From NCBI GenBank assembly GCA_004352715.1, contig SCFE01000003.1, positions 5,738,644 through 5,802,643 of the forward strand: a stretch of 64,000 nt of DNA, read 5' to 3'. This document shows positions 24,750 through 40,340 of this stretch, piece by piece. This DNA comes from Hofstenia miamia. Lineage: Eukaryota; Xenacoelomorpha; Acoela. The notes beneath the pieces were generated by a model. That model was given only the letters and a program-made list of their open reading frames with translations. It was not told the DNA's origin and ran no database searches. Made by a program: the position numbers and the translations under genes. Each line of letters begins with the position of its first letter. Positions within the stretch are counted from its first letter, which is position 1.

Positions 24750-25510
24750 AACTGTGTGATACGTGTTTCCATTATAATTATTCCGTTGTTTGAATGCCCT
24801 ATATCGTCTTGCAAAATGATCAGGCTTACCGCATTTTTGCAGGTTTGTACAAATGGGGGGGGGCAGCTCCTTGGCCCGTGTTTGTGTCCGCATTGCCTAC
24901 AGTTGAATCCGGACGGTTTCTTTCCTATTGTCCCAAGTGATCTTTTTTAATTGGGTTAATCTCTTGCTTAATCTCATTATCTTCTACCATTGAGTCATTG
25001 ATCATTTTAAGTTGATCATGTGTTTCCTCTGATGCTCTACAAAAGTTTATTTTTTTTGCAATGTGATGTTTGGTTCTCTCAAGAGCCTCTCTTGAAGCTG
25101 GGTATTTTCCGTCGTCATTATTATTCTGTCTCTAATCATACTATCTTCTAATTGTTCAAAGTTACACCGCTTTGCTCGCGTCCGCAGATAGTTAACATAT
25201 TGATCTATTTTCAGCAATCCTCTTCCCGCTTTGTAAAATTGATATCATTCAAATACATCATCTGTGCCGCGACTGATGTAATCAGTCTAAGATACATTTA
25301 TTTTCTGTATCGAACCAAATGAAGTTCTCGAATACTTCATTGGCTTGATCCCCTATACATCGCAAGAGAATACCAAACTCTGCATGGCTTTACACTAACT
25401 TCAATAGCAACTGAAAATAATTAGTAGTGGCGCTTCCATTTCTGCCATTCCACGGAGATGTTGGGACTATCAATCTCAAGTGACATCTCTGTCACCATGT
25501 AATGAAGTAA
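24750..25510 (-). pseudogene. LTR-retrotransposon gag remnant with zinc knuckle
   Basis: Minus-strand frames with several shifts give, from high to low coordinates: IDSPNISVEWQKWK, YVNYLRTRAKRCNFEQLEDS, IRDRIIM, ERLLREPNITL, FCRASEETHDQLK and CRQCGHKHGPRSCPP, then AKMR/KCGKPDHFARR. The order and motifs (YV..LR..AK.CNF, IRDRI, LL.EP.LTL, C..CG..H....CP) are those of gypsy-type retrotransposon gag proteins. No pol domain or LTR was recognised around it. Confidence 0.55.
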
Positions 25511-25813
25511 ATTGAAACGATTAAGAAATGTATTGTTAAAAGTCATTAACTGTAAAAAGCATTTATACTCTAATTTACAATTACCCTTGAGCCATTGTGC
25601 CAGTCTTGTGGTAATCCCGAGGAAAGGTATTCATAGTAAGCGGGTATTCTTAGTAAACAACTTGACATCTCAGTACCAGGGATATACTTTGGTAAAGATG
25701 TGCAAGGGAGAACTCAAGTAACATCAATATGTAAGAAAACAAACTTAACAAACGTTATGCTGGCGAGTTTCATTAAAGAATGATCTAAAATTCAGCCATG
25801 GATGGTGTTTAAG

Positions 25814-25860
<47 letters not shown>

Positions 25861-25883
25861 NNNNNNNNNNNNNNNNNNNNNNN

Positions 25884-25919
25884 AGTGTCCCAACTAATTT
25901 AACGTTTACTCTTTCTCTT

Positions 25920-25945
<26 letters not shown>
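25884..25945. repeat. AGTGTCCCAACTAATTTAAC repeat, copy B (inverted relative to A)
   Basis: Inverse complement of 21287-21346, beginning at the edge of the 23-base N gap at 25861-25883 and running into CTCTCTCTCTATATAT. The gap hides what lies outside the AGTGTCCC end. Confidence 0.6.
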
Positions 25946-25965
<20 letters not shown>

Positions 25966-27694
25966 GGTGTACTGCTTAATTCAAAAGCCTACATAATGAT
26001 TATCTAATTTTTGGATTGTATAAAAAACAAACAATGAAAAGGATATATTTCAGCAAAATTTAAATGAAGTAAATGTATTTGGCATAATTCCATTAATATA
26101 TTTCAGTCAGGTAAGAATAAGGAAAAATTAAACCCAACCCGTTACTCAACGGTTTAATTCATGCATACTCCGAAACGGAATATGAGCGGAGTAAATATAA
26201 TTGAACATATATGTTAGAGTTAAAATATTTTTAAATTTTTTAGAATTCTTTTTTTAATGCAAAAACGATGTGAAGATATGTTAATGAATATTTGCTGACT
26301 TAGTTAAACATTTTATAATTTTAGTAAAGTTTAATAGGTTAATGAAAACAAAATTATTCATGTCCTCGTTTAAAGAACACATATTTTAATTCTATGATGC
26401 AATATTTTTACGACACCATGTCTCCATCTTCAATACATTTTCGTATCGTCTCAGACAATGCGACTTTTTACTAACAATTTTTTTAATAAGCTAACAACCA
26501 ATTCATTAAATTCCGTTTTAAAATTGGCAATAGGTTTTGATACCAAAGAAACTGCTATACACTTTTTTTCAGGAAAATGTTATAAATATAATATGCGATC
26601 TTAAATGTCTTTTTAATATGTTGAGTATTGAATATCAATTCAAGTATAATGAATGTGAAAATTTTAGAAATATAATAATGATAGCATTATATTCCGTTGA
26701 CCAATACATATTTTTTCTAAGATAAAATTTATACAGGCAGTATATTTACGCTAATTAATATTTTTTACCAACTGTAGACTATTTTTTTCTTACCTAGAAA
26801 CAACCTAGACATGTTTTTTTACAATTTGCGATGATTTCTATTAAAAATTTTTAAGCACCCATAACTTAGTAAAAAATAAAGATACCTCAAATCTGAAAAC
26901 TTTAATGGATAGACAATCGTCTCTTCTGTTATTTTCATCCTTGATTCGACACGATCATGAGCCCGTTCCAGCACGCCTTTTCGTAAGGCTAGTATGGAAG
27001 GCACATGGGTGTCGTTTAGCAGAAACCATAATAGCTGTTACTGCTGTGGATGCTAAACTGCTTAATTATCTGAATATTTTTGCAAAAATCAAATTTTTAT
27101 TAATCTTACAAAAGTTTTTTCTTTATCTCTATTAACATTCAGCAACTTCCTCGTGATAATCCTAAGATGTATGCAAGGACGCAAGAAGTACGGGCAAAAA
27201 GGGTAGCTGCATCCCCACAACAATTACGAAAAAATCGAAAAAATATACAGATTCAAAAGGTTTTATTTAAAAAATGGAAATGGATCCACTTCAGTTCATA
27301 GGATGCCCCCTCCCAACATTTAAGTCATTCTCGCGTCCCTGGATGTATGTTAATGAAAATTCCTGGTTGAAAGTTACTTTTTGGACTTCATACCTCAGAA
27401 AAATGAGCTATAATTTAATAATGTGCACATAATTCATAAACTATTGAAAGACCATTTAAAAATAACGAAATGGGGTAAATCTTACACCTTACTGAATTAA
27501 CAGTTAGGCCAAATTTTTCATTTTTTCCTCTAAATATTATATTTTGCTAGTTTCAGAGGGTTGCAATAATAGAGAATTTCCACTTTATATTCAAGTAAAT
27601 CTTTCCAACTACAATGATCATACAAGTACCACATAAAGATGAGTTTCATATAAAAGAAATTTTGAAGTAACTGGATCTTTTGAATTATATGGTA
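25946..27694. other. Intergenic, unclassified, except the dispersed repeat
   Basis: AT-rich. Contains the repeat at 26810-26945; no gene signature elsewhere. Confidence 0.5.
26810..26945 (+). repeat. Dispersed unknown repeat, copy 2 of 3
   Basis: TTAAAAATTTTTAAGCACCCATAACTTAG...AATAAAGATACCTCAAATCTGAAAAC...GGATAGACAATCGTCTCTT aligns with the copies at 14920 and 62035. Confidence 0.45.
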
Positions 27695-29345
27695 AAGATA
27701 TTATGAAGTTTTGTTATCCTTAGTCTGTTGGCTTTTGATGTTAAACATTGTTCTTATGGACCAACTAAATATTCTGTTTATACGTTCTTTCTCAGAGACT
27801 TTGATGCTGTTCAATAAAATGCATATATATTTGTATTGACTCATTACTAATGCATCAATTACTGTTTTGCTTTTGACAATTCTTTTTAGTTGTTTTAGAT
27901 AACAAATTCCTGTTGCCATTTTTTTAATCTTAGCATCAACAAAAGACTTGCAAGTGAAGAAACGATCATTTTTAACGACTAAATATGTAACTGTATCTGG
28001 AGGGAAAATTGGGTCTGTTTCATTTGATATTTTAAGTTTGGCTGTTATGTTAGGGATATTCTTTGGACTAAATGTTATAAATTGAGTTTTGTTTACATTG
28101 ATTGTTAGTCTGTTTTGTGCGAAAAAGTCAATTACATTCCGTATATTATTTTCTAGCTTTTCGGTTGCAACACTAGGATCTTTATCTTTGTCAATAATGC
28201 AAATATCATCTGCAAATTGAATTAGTTCACAATTTACATGTAGTGAAATATCATTTACATAAAGTATGAAGAGTACAGGGCCTAACACTGTTCCTTGAGG
28301 AACTCCTTTGGTTGTGGAAACATACGACGAATAGATGTTGTTAATTTTAACACGTTGTTTTCTAATTGTTAAAAAATCATTGAGTAAGTCTCTCGAATCT
28401 TGACCAAAGCCATATTTAGCTAGTTTACTATTTAAAATATCGAAGTCTAGACTATCAAAGGCTTTTGTTTAGGTCTAGTAGTGCTACACTACTGCTAATG
28501 TTATTTTTTAGATTAAATATGATATTTTCTGTAAAGAGTAAAAGAGCATCAGTAGTGCTAAAACTTTCTCTGTATGCGAATTGTTTGGATGATAAGATAT
28601 TATTAGTATTTAAGTATAAGATTATTTGATGGTTTAGAAGTCGTTCAACAATTTTAGTAAAAAGATTTGTAATCGATATTGGCCTATAATTCCTACAATC
28701 AGTTATATCTCCTTTCTTATAAATGGGGGTTATGTCAGCATATTTTAGGATTTGTGTAAAGGAATTTGTGTGAATAGCATAATTGAAAGTAAATAGTAGT
28801 TGTTCAATGAAGAGGTTAGAAAACTTTTTGATTATGAATATTGGTAGGCCACTACTGTCACAAGATGTATTGTTGTCTAAATTTATTATTGCTTTTGTTA
28901 ATTCTTTTTCAGTAATATATTTGAAGCTAAATGCTTGTTTTACTTGTTCAATTTTATTTGTAAACAGAGCTTGATGTCCTTTATAAGAACCCAAATCTTT
29001 AAAAAATTTCATTCATATACATAGCAATAATTTTCAGTTTTAATTTTAAAAGATTCTTCGGCCCTTCATGAATGCTTGGAAATTATAATTTGCATGTAAA
29101 AGAACTACCGTCACATTTGTAACTTTTCTATCGATAAACGACCACAAGTCATTTTTAACATAGGATTCAATGCCTAACCAGAAGTATCTGAACAATATAG
29201 TAGTTCATCTTCATTGCGTTTTGTAATGCAATCTCTTTTGAAACTCCCAATTGCTGAATGAAAATATCTACTTGTTCTTTTTTGCTGGTTTCATAACCCT
29301 CGTCTACAGGTAGCCATTCATCATTGATTGTCTAATTGCTGAATG
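27695..29345 (-). pseudogene. Non-LTR retrotransposon reverse transcriptase (jockey/RTE-like), frameshifted
   Basis: Frame at 28455-29012 contains ITEKELTKAIINLDNNTSCD, ADITPIYKKGDITDCRNYRP and ISSSVALLDLNKSL (fingers and first catalytic Asp region). After one frameshift at about 28460 the protein continues as FDSLDFDILNSKLAKYGFG, VPQGTVLGPVLFILYVND and QFADDICIID (catalytic FADD at about 28210), then a thumb region to 27701. Before 29012 decayed coding extends to about 29345. Only a small number of changes break it, so it is younger than the other fragments. Confidence 0.75.
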
Positions 29346-32261
<2,916 letters not shown>

Positions 32262-32687
32262 GGTACTTTTACGTTTTCTCTCCCCGCCCCCACTCAAATA
32301 ATTGCAAAAATATGCTAGTTTATCAATATTGTAATTATAGTCCTAACCCTAACCCGAACCATTCACCCATCATTATGTAGAAAGAATAGGCAAATTTATT
32401 ATTAATATCATTGAGTTTCAACATGAATTATAAAATAATTATAATATACTACTATTAATATGCTAATTCGTGATTAAACCAAGCTGCTTAAAACAAGGAT
32501 TGTGTTTAGGGTTATGTTTTGCGTTAGCGTAAGGGTTAGGGTATGGTTAGAGTTAGGTTTGGAGTAGGGTTATGGCTAGGGGTATGGTTTAAATTAGGGT
32601 TAGTGTTAAGGTTATTATTATAATTATGTTAATAAATTAGCAATTTTTACAATTATTTGGGTGATGGGGAGATAACACAAAAGTACC
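32262..32687. mobile_element. Inverted-repeat element containing telomere-like TTAGGG repeats
   Basis: The left arm (GGTACTTTTACGTTTTCTCT...) and the inverse of the right arm (GGTACTTTTGTGTTATCTCC...) match over about 90 bases with small gaps, including AATAATTG.AAAAAT and a run into CCTAACCCTAACCC. The inner part at 32505-32610 is a degenerate (TTAGGG)n on the plus strand, the left one a (CCCTAA)n. This is a foldback or MITE-type element; no coding sequence. Confidence 0.65.
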
Positions 32688-33529
32688 AAATCATGCTTTA
32701 TGTTTTTTCACACCGCAATAGGAATTGGTTTCTATAGAAACATTGATACTACGGAAATGGAAATGAGGTTAAATGTGTAGTTCAAATGCATTCACAAAAA
32801 AATTAAATCGCGTTTTTCTGTCAAAAATTGTCATGTGAAGTTACTTCTTACATATTTTGTCATTGAACGATGTTTTGATTTTGTGGCATTGAAATAATCT
32901 TCTAAGAGCCGGTGAAAAAAAGATATTCCCCAATTGAAATGTTATCTAGACATGCAGAATTTAAAATTATTTCAGTTCGGAAATAAATTATTTCACGCAG
33001 AAATGAAGAACGACATTATTGTGTGTGATGCAAAATCTAAATTTCGGATGTGCATTGAAACGTATACAGGAAGCGCCATTTTCTAAATTCACAATCGTAA
33101 CATATGAAATGTTATTGTAACAGTTCCACTTGCAAAATGTATTTAAATACAAATTGTACTTTAAACATAATGCGAAATAGTTTACATTTTTAATGATTAA
33201 ATACTGCAAAAATGAATTGAATAGAAATATTGCATGCAAAAGGGAACCTCTACTAGATTAAACGCAGGTTAAATACGATAAATCTAGTTTACATGGAATT
33301 TGACATTAGCAGTCAAAATTTTTATATTTTTTTAAAATAATGGAGCTATTACGGATAAATAATGAGGATTACACCGAACTTATGATAGTGAAAATATCCC
33401 ATTTATACTACAAACAGTTTTCATGATCTGGTTCAAATCTTAAACATGATTACTAAATAGTATTTAGTCAACATCAAATCAATTCTAATTGGGTCTTTAC
33501 TTTGCTACGTCAAAATCACATCAGGTAAT

Positions 33530-33561
<32 letters not shown>

Positions 33562-34327
33562 CTATGGGATTTGTATCCACCGCCCGCATTTTCTGATTTT
33601 CCATAGTATCAGAGCCCTCTTTCATGTAAAGCTAGAATAATTCATTTTATACAAAAATTTTTACATTGCGCATTCGGAAAAGGGGTACAATTTCTTATGT
33701 ATGAGTTTGAGTTTTTCAAAAAAAATTTTTTGACCCGTATCCAGCGTTCTCCGCCATAGTATCTTGCGCCCGTATATATTTTTTGTATCCAGCGCCTTGT
33801 AGATATTTTAAAATTTTGTATATTCAATTATAATTGCAAATGCAAAATCTACTTCAAAGAGGTAGAAATTAATTAATTTATAAATTTCCGTAAATAATAT
33901 TATTAAATATAGATTTATTTCATCAAGACTGAGGAGAATTAAATATTTTATCATTATAAATATTGAAAATATTTTGATTGTATTTATGAATTGATTTGAA
34001 AATTTAAGCACTTTGTATTCTTACTTCATAAAATTACAATGAATTGAGAACATTTCTGTTAAACAACATGCTTACGAATCAAGAAAAACGTCTTTCAAAA
34101 TTTTGTAAATTAATAAATTTTTTGATGCAAAATATAATAGTGACATTGCACACATATTTTAATTTTAAAAATTTAGTATTAATATCCTCTCAGAAATTTA
34201 AAGATTAGTCTTACATGTCACAAAACATTGTGGAGAGAAGATTCATATCGAAAACATTTATAAAAATCGAAACTAAAATTAATACAATTATGAAACCACA
34301 AATAAATAAAAGTCTGCATTGGAAAAG
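32688..34327 (-). other. Region downstream of the Eph-like gene (3' UTR and flank)
   Basis: Includes the 3' UTR of the gene by position. A minus-strand AATAAA appears about 410 bases past the stop (TTTATT near 33915 on the plus strand), but its use is unproven. An (AT)n lies at 33535-33560. Confidence 0.4.
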
Positions 34328-34559
34328 CTAACATTCTTCAGCAGAGTGCTTTTGCAGGCCAGCCAACAGTCTTTTGCGATGTTTATGATTGTAGATACCA
34401 ATAGTCTGCAGCCAAGAGTCAGTTAGAGCAGAAGGAATGTCTTTTACGGTCTGAATTCCTGCCTGATGGAAAAGCGATTCATATTTTAGAAGTTTACTGC
34501 TGCGAAGAATATCGGAAATGTATACTTCCTGGGAATGCATGGACGAAACACTGAGATTT
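34328..34559 (-). CDS. Eph: Eph-like terminal exon: SAM domain and stop
   Basis: Encodes a linker then a SAM domain of about 65 residues: [19 protein letters not shown] (helices 1-2), [13 protein letters not shown], and the final long helix [14 protein letters not shown], ending AEEC and a TAG at 34328-34330. SAM domains mediate protein-protein association at the C terminus of Eph receptors. The final residues do not look like a typical hydrophobic PDZ-binding end. Acceptor gatttag precedes 34559; phase 2 matches the upstream exon. Confidence 0.88.
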
Positions 34560-37500
34560 CTAAATCAAAATGTTTTAAAATGAAATAATAATAAATTGGT
34601 CAACTGTAGTACCAATCTGGGAACATTATTTAAAACCAGTCCCAGTTTTATTCTAAAAAAGCACTTGTTTCAAAAATATATAGGGGGCGTAGCTAGAGAT
34701 GGGAAAACCACTTACACTTTTACAACTTCAAAGCAGACTTGTCAAAGAGCCTAGCCGAGCTTGAGCAGAGTATTGGATATACAACGAGCCCAAAACGAGC
34801 CGTTTTTAAGAAAAGCAAATTTATAGTAGTGCTTGTTAATTTGATTATGCAGATTTTTCTCATTTTTTATTCAATATGCCTTTCTTATAATCCAATTTTA
34901 GAAATGTGTATTAAATAATGGGAAGAGCCATGTAAACAATTCTGAGAGCGCAATATTTTTAAAAAAATATCGAGCTGAAACGAGCCTCATTGAAAGATTT
35001 TATTGACGAGCCGAGTCGATGTAACTCAAAATTAAAACGAGCCGAGCCGAGCCGATCCGAGCTCAGAAATTTCGGCTCGTTGACAAGTCTGCTTCAAAGT
35101 CCCCAATTACAGAATAAACCATAAAAAACTTATTAATTTTTAAAAAATTCATTAAAAATCATGAATCAACAAGTACACAATACTTGAATTAGTATATAAA
35201 CGGTTTGAAAAATAATTTCAAATCCTACTACAGTAAATTTCAAACTTGTAGAAATCTCTCTCTTAACAAATATATACATTTCTGCTAAACCGATGTGTAT
35301 ACATTTTTATTTTGTCTTCAATGTATTTCAATAAAAGGAGATAAAACGTTTAAAGTATTAGCATACAATTCGTTCTGTTGAAACAATATAGACAATAACA
35401 GTAATTTTGAATTAAATTTCCATTAAGCTCTAGCAAATTCATAAAACACTTATTTCAAAAAATCATTCTTACCAATGAATTTTTCAAATAAACATTTCAA
35501 AATGCGAATACATAAGTTGATTTTCATATTTTTGTTTGAAAAAAGATTTTACTTTTTCACGTTAAGTATCAAAATGAGATTAGATAATACATTAAAAAAG
35601 CAATGTACATAGGCATATATCATAGCAACACTAAAATATATATATATATATATATATATATAATGCTGTAATCTGGCAAAACACAGTAATTCAGTGGAAA
35701 AAAAAGTAGAATTACTGTGCTTTGACTGGTTATTTCAATTGCAAATAGGAGGGGCTGTGTTCTGCCAAACACAAACAAACCACATTAAGAGGCCAACATG
35801 AAAAAATATTATTGCGACATAATGTAAAATTAGAAATGCATCAGGTGTTCATGAAAATTTAGTGAATTACTGTGTTTTTCTGGATTACAGCAGAATATAT
35901 ATATATATATAGTCCATATGAGAACAGCGAAGCCTTACCATATATGTATGCATATTACAATAGAAATTGATAATAGCAACATTACCCAATTTTATGTCAG
36001 TCTTGTCTAGCATAGCCATACAGTTTATCTCAAAACTACAATCTAGGAGTTTATGAAACTAATGGATACGCAAAAACCTTCAAGTAAATCTATAAGATAA
36101 TATTTTTGCGCAAATTTATTATAAATATAAATATATTATTACTATATTCTTGATAAAGAGCTTTTTTGTAGCAGTTTGTCTTCATCATAATTATCCAATT
36201 TGGTGTAAAACATCAGCTCCATAGAAATATTGCCGAAGCAAATTTCCTGAAAATGCTCAAGGGAATCCTTGATCCATGTCATAAAAAAAGCATTTTCAAG
36301 TCTATTTTATATTGAACGAAGCGCCTATTTACAAAAGCAAAGCCCCGACAGACAAGAGAAACAAGAGTGTGCAATAAGTAATTATCGAAACCACTTCAGC
36401 ATATGTAATCTATTCATGTTTTAATAAGTGTACTTAAAAGTTTTCATATTAAGTAAAGAACAATTTTTCAGATATACAGTGCTTGGGTAGCACCAATAAA
36501 ATAATCACATTTTGTACGATTTTAATTATATCACAAAAACACTTTTTAATGATAAGAAAACCTTTTATGATCCTTCCTTCTATATTCGATACTTTTTTTA
36601 ATTAACTTGTGGGAAATTATAAAGAAAAGTTTATTTTCATATTTGCAAAATTAATGCAGTAAACGAAATTTTACTTATATGATAAAGTACAAAAAAATTT
36701 TTTGAAAATTTTCGAAATTGCTTAATTGCGAACTGGAATAGCCTGGTATTGTATAAAAGAAAACTAGATATTCGAGATAACAATAAAAAAATTAGGAATT
36801 ATATTAGAATATAACTTGGTAAGAAAATAATTTTTGTAATTGGCTTGACTAGCAATAATTTAAAAAATTTGTCAATTTATTGAAAATATCAATTTTTGAA
36901 TACTGTATTGTACTGTTTTGCAATTTTTTATCCGTATTTGTAGTCTAGTATTTTTTTCTGCATACGATTTTAAAATCAATGGATTGCTAAGCTGATAAGT
37001 TAACTGTCACTTGGCAATCGTGTATTTCTGCTTCGCATCCAGGTGGAATTTAGTAATACTTGCCCACTTCTCTAATTAAAGAATAATATTGCTTGCAATT
37101 GTCACAGAAAACAAAGCACTGCCTGAGATTCAGAAATATTTTTAACGTGGCTTGTCATCTACCGCTTTATTGTATAACAATAGGTTTCTTTTTTTTGTTC
37201 ACAGGTTATTTAAATTTAAAATAAATACATTGTATTTTTCAAATGACTTTTCTAAATTATAAAGGAATTACAATAGACGATATTTATATCACGTGATTGA
37301 CACTCCATGAGGATTAAGCAATTGAAAAATTATATTGTTATTAACTGGTTACTGTACAATCGCGACATTACTTCAAGTCATTTAGTTATTCACGCACGTC
37401 AAGGCTATTTGATGGACTTTGACGGTATTAAGTCAATAATTTAAAATGCATAAATATATACATGCAGTGTTGCGTTCAAAATTGAGTTGAGATGTTTCAG

Positions 37501-39543
37501 GAAACAAATAGTTTGGTTGAGACTTCTAGAATTGACCAATCAATATACAATTCATTATAAAATGGTAAAAATTCAAATGCGAACTGTATTATATCAAGAA
37601 CGGAACTGGCAGCAGGCAAACCCGACGGAAGCTCAAATTTCAGGTATAATATTTGATTAGTCGGATTCAAGTTGGGTATGAAAATCAAGATTCAATGAAG
37701 GGTTTGGACGTGCACAGCTCTTAAGACTTGGAGGGCTTTAAATGAAGTTAATATCCTGACAGAGTGCTGTGTTTCAATACTTAGTGAGGTTCTTCATTTC
37801 TCAGATGTGTGAGGCTTTATAAAATTGCTTTGATTAAGGGGAGGCTTAGACCCTTCCTCCCCCTTTCTGTACTTGCCATTGAAGGGGTGAGTTGAGTTGG
37901 GTTCTGTCAAGTACAATTCTAAATAAATAAATTTTTGGAAAAAAAATTTTTTTAAAGAATCGATTTGTTTAAATTCATGAAAAAATATAAAATTTTATGA
38001 TCCATTGTATGAATAAAAATTACCCTTCACTTAAAGAAATAGATAGACTAATGGATCAACTCCGATTGGGTCAATTTTTCCAATTAAGAAGATGGGTCGT
38101 ATCAATTATTTTTTACTGTTTCCAGTTCTAATCTGAGAAATTAAAATTACCCTAGTACGCTAGGAATAATATCAAAATATCAATCGCGAAAAAATTTTGG
38201 GATTTAAAATACTAAAAATGTTGTAGTAAAAAATGCAAATATAGAATTAATGTTTTGTGTTAACTTTACAAATATTTGCAAAAAAATATTCTAATCTTTG
38301 TAGAATGTAACTTATACTTTTTAAATGGCACTGCTAAAATAGTTTTTAAATCTGTGTCCAGGCACCGTCGCTATATGAATTTATCGAGGTAAACTGAATA
38401 ACTGTTAGACTAACTGACTAAAATTTTCCATTTTTATGGGAACATAAAACCATTTTTAGGATAGATCACCCCTTTACACAATAGTAAAAGGAAATTAATC
38501 ATCCTTTTATAGCATTCCTAGATATACATTCTCAAACATTGACAAATTGATAAAATACGAAGAGATTTTGTTATAAGATACAATAAAACCAATATTTTTC
38601 TTCTTGCCACCAAATGTTTTGGTAATTTTTCTTGTGATGTGTGTCGAGGACACCTTCGTTTAGATAAGTCCCTTTAAGTTATTTATAAAGAAAGTGTTTC
38701 ATGTTACCCGGAATATTCAACATATAAAAGATGTCAATGTACCATAAAATTATCCGAAAAATTAATTCTGTTTAATGACTGTTGAAGTTGAGACATAAAA
38801 TCGAGTCAATAATTGGTCTAAAAGTGAGATCTGAAAATGTGCAAGGGGCTTAATGTTAGATAGTAGGGATGTCATTACGCCTTTAGTATGATTGAAGAGG
38901 AAGGTTGGACATTAATTTCCAGGTGATAATCATTTAAAACTTTAATTGTCTTCAATAAATTTACATGTAATGTTAAATTATTAAGGAAAACATGGAAGGT
39001 CACCTGCTTTAATTAGTTTTTAAATCTGCGATGCACAAAAGAAACTTAATCTATTTTTCTTTACAATACCTTAATTAAACGTTCTATGTGCACGAGGCAT
39101 GTGCATTACGGAAGAACAAATGCATCCTTTAATTTTTAATAGCTAATTACGTTGAATTCTTGTTCGGCAAATGATGAAATGGTCAAATTTGAAAAATTAA
39201 ATTAAATTTCCATGCTTTCCACTATATTATATCTAGAATTTTGAGATCAAGCCGGAGTAAAAAGGCACAATATATATATATATATATATATATAAAATAA
39301 ATATTAAAAAAATTATGACTAAGCAATAAATTTTAGTGTATTGATGCAGACTTTGGAAATTAAAGANNNNNNNNNNNNNNNNNNNNNNNNNNNNNNNNNN
39401 NNNNNNNNNNNNNNNNNNNNNNNNNNNNNNNNNNNNNNNNNNNNNNNNNNNNNNNNNNNNNNNNNNNNNNNNNNNNNNNNNNTGTATTGATGCAGACTTT
39501 GGAAATTAAAGAACTTTAAGCACTATATATATTTTTTGAATAA

Positions 39544-39583
<40 letters not shown>

Positions 39584-40304
39584 GATATAGCGACAAAGTA
39601 CTATTTTTCAATATTTTCACGCATTTTCGGATTTGTGCCAATTGTTAGGTTGCTTACATTATTTTACTCGAAAAGAAAACTCACAATTAGTTGAAAAAAT
39701 ATTTGAAGTTTTTCTAATATGCTGCAAACTTAAAAACTGGAAAATTATTTCAAGAATATTCTTAAATAAAGCATATTTATAAAACAATTGCTTACTTATT
39801 ATAGACGGTAGTCGGCGCCTTTAAACAGGATTGATCACGTATTATGTCCTCAAGTCGTCCCTTAATATGGGAAAATTGCGGTCTCGATTTTCGATCAGAC
39901 TGCCAACACTGGACCATCAGTTGATATAGAACGACTGGGCAGTTAGTTGGACATGGTAAACGATAGCCTCCTTCGACAGCTTTCATTACCTAAAATAATT
40001 TAAATAAAACCCAAAATTTTGCATTATATTTTAGTCGTGAGACTGAACTCAAATGTGTGAGGTAAACGCTAAGTTTCACGATGGCATTATTGTCAGCTCA
40101 TTTTAACACTAAAATTACGGACATGGTTCGTTTCGACCTAAATCACAAATTTCATTTCCTATTAAATTGGACATTTGAAAATTGCTGTATCTGACTGCAT
40201 GAAACTTTGAAAATTGAAGTGTTTTTAAATGATTCTTAAGTAATAATTCTAGTATTTTAAATAAAGTAGTTTTAGTCGTCTTTCATTTGACCTGTTATTT
40301 TAAG

Positions 40305-40340
<36 letters not shown>

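Larger units (their letters stand above)
35093..39795 (-). other. Eph-like intron before the SAM exon
   Basis: The intron spans 34560-39795 (about 5.2 kb). It holds the hAT MITE, the 229-base MITE, several (AT)n tracts and the duplicated gap edge; no coding motif otherwise. Confidence 0.6.

Noticed and set aside
32340-32620. True telomere or chromosome end
   Set aside because: The repeats are degenerate, short, oppositely oriented and enclosed by inverted arms within continuous sequence.
33420-33445. tRNA-like B box (GGTTCAAATC)
   Set aside because: No matching A box or cloverleaf around it.
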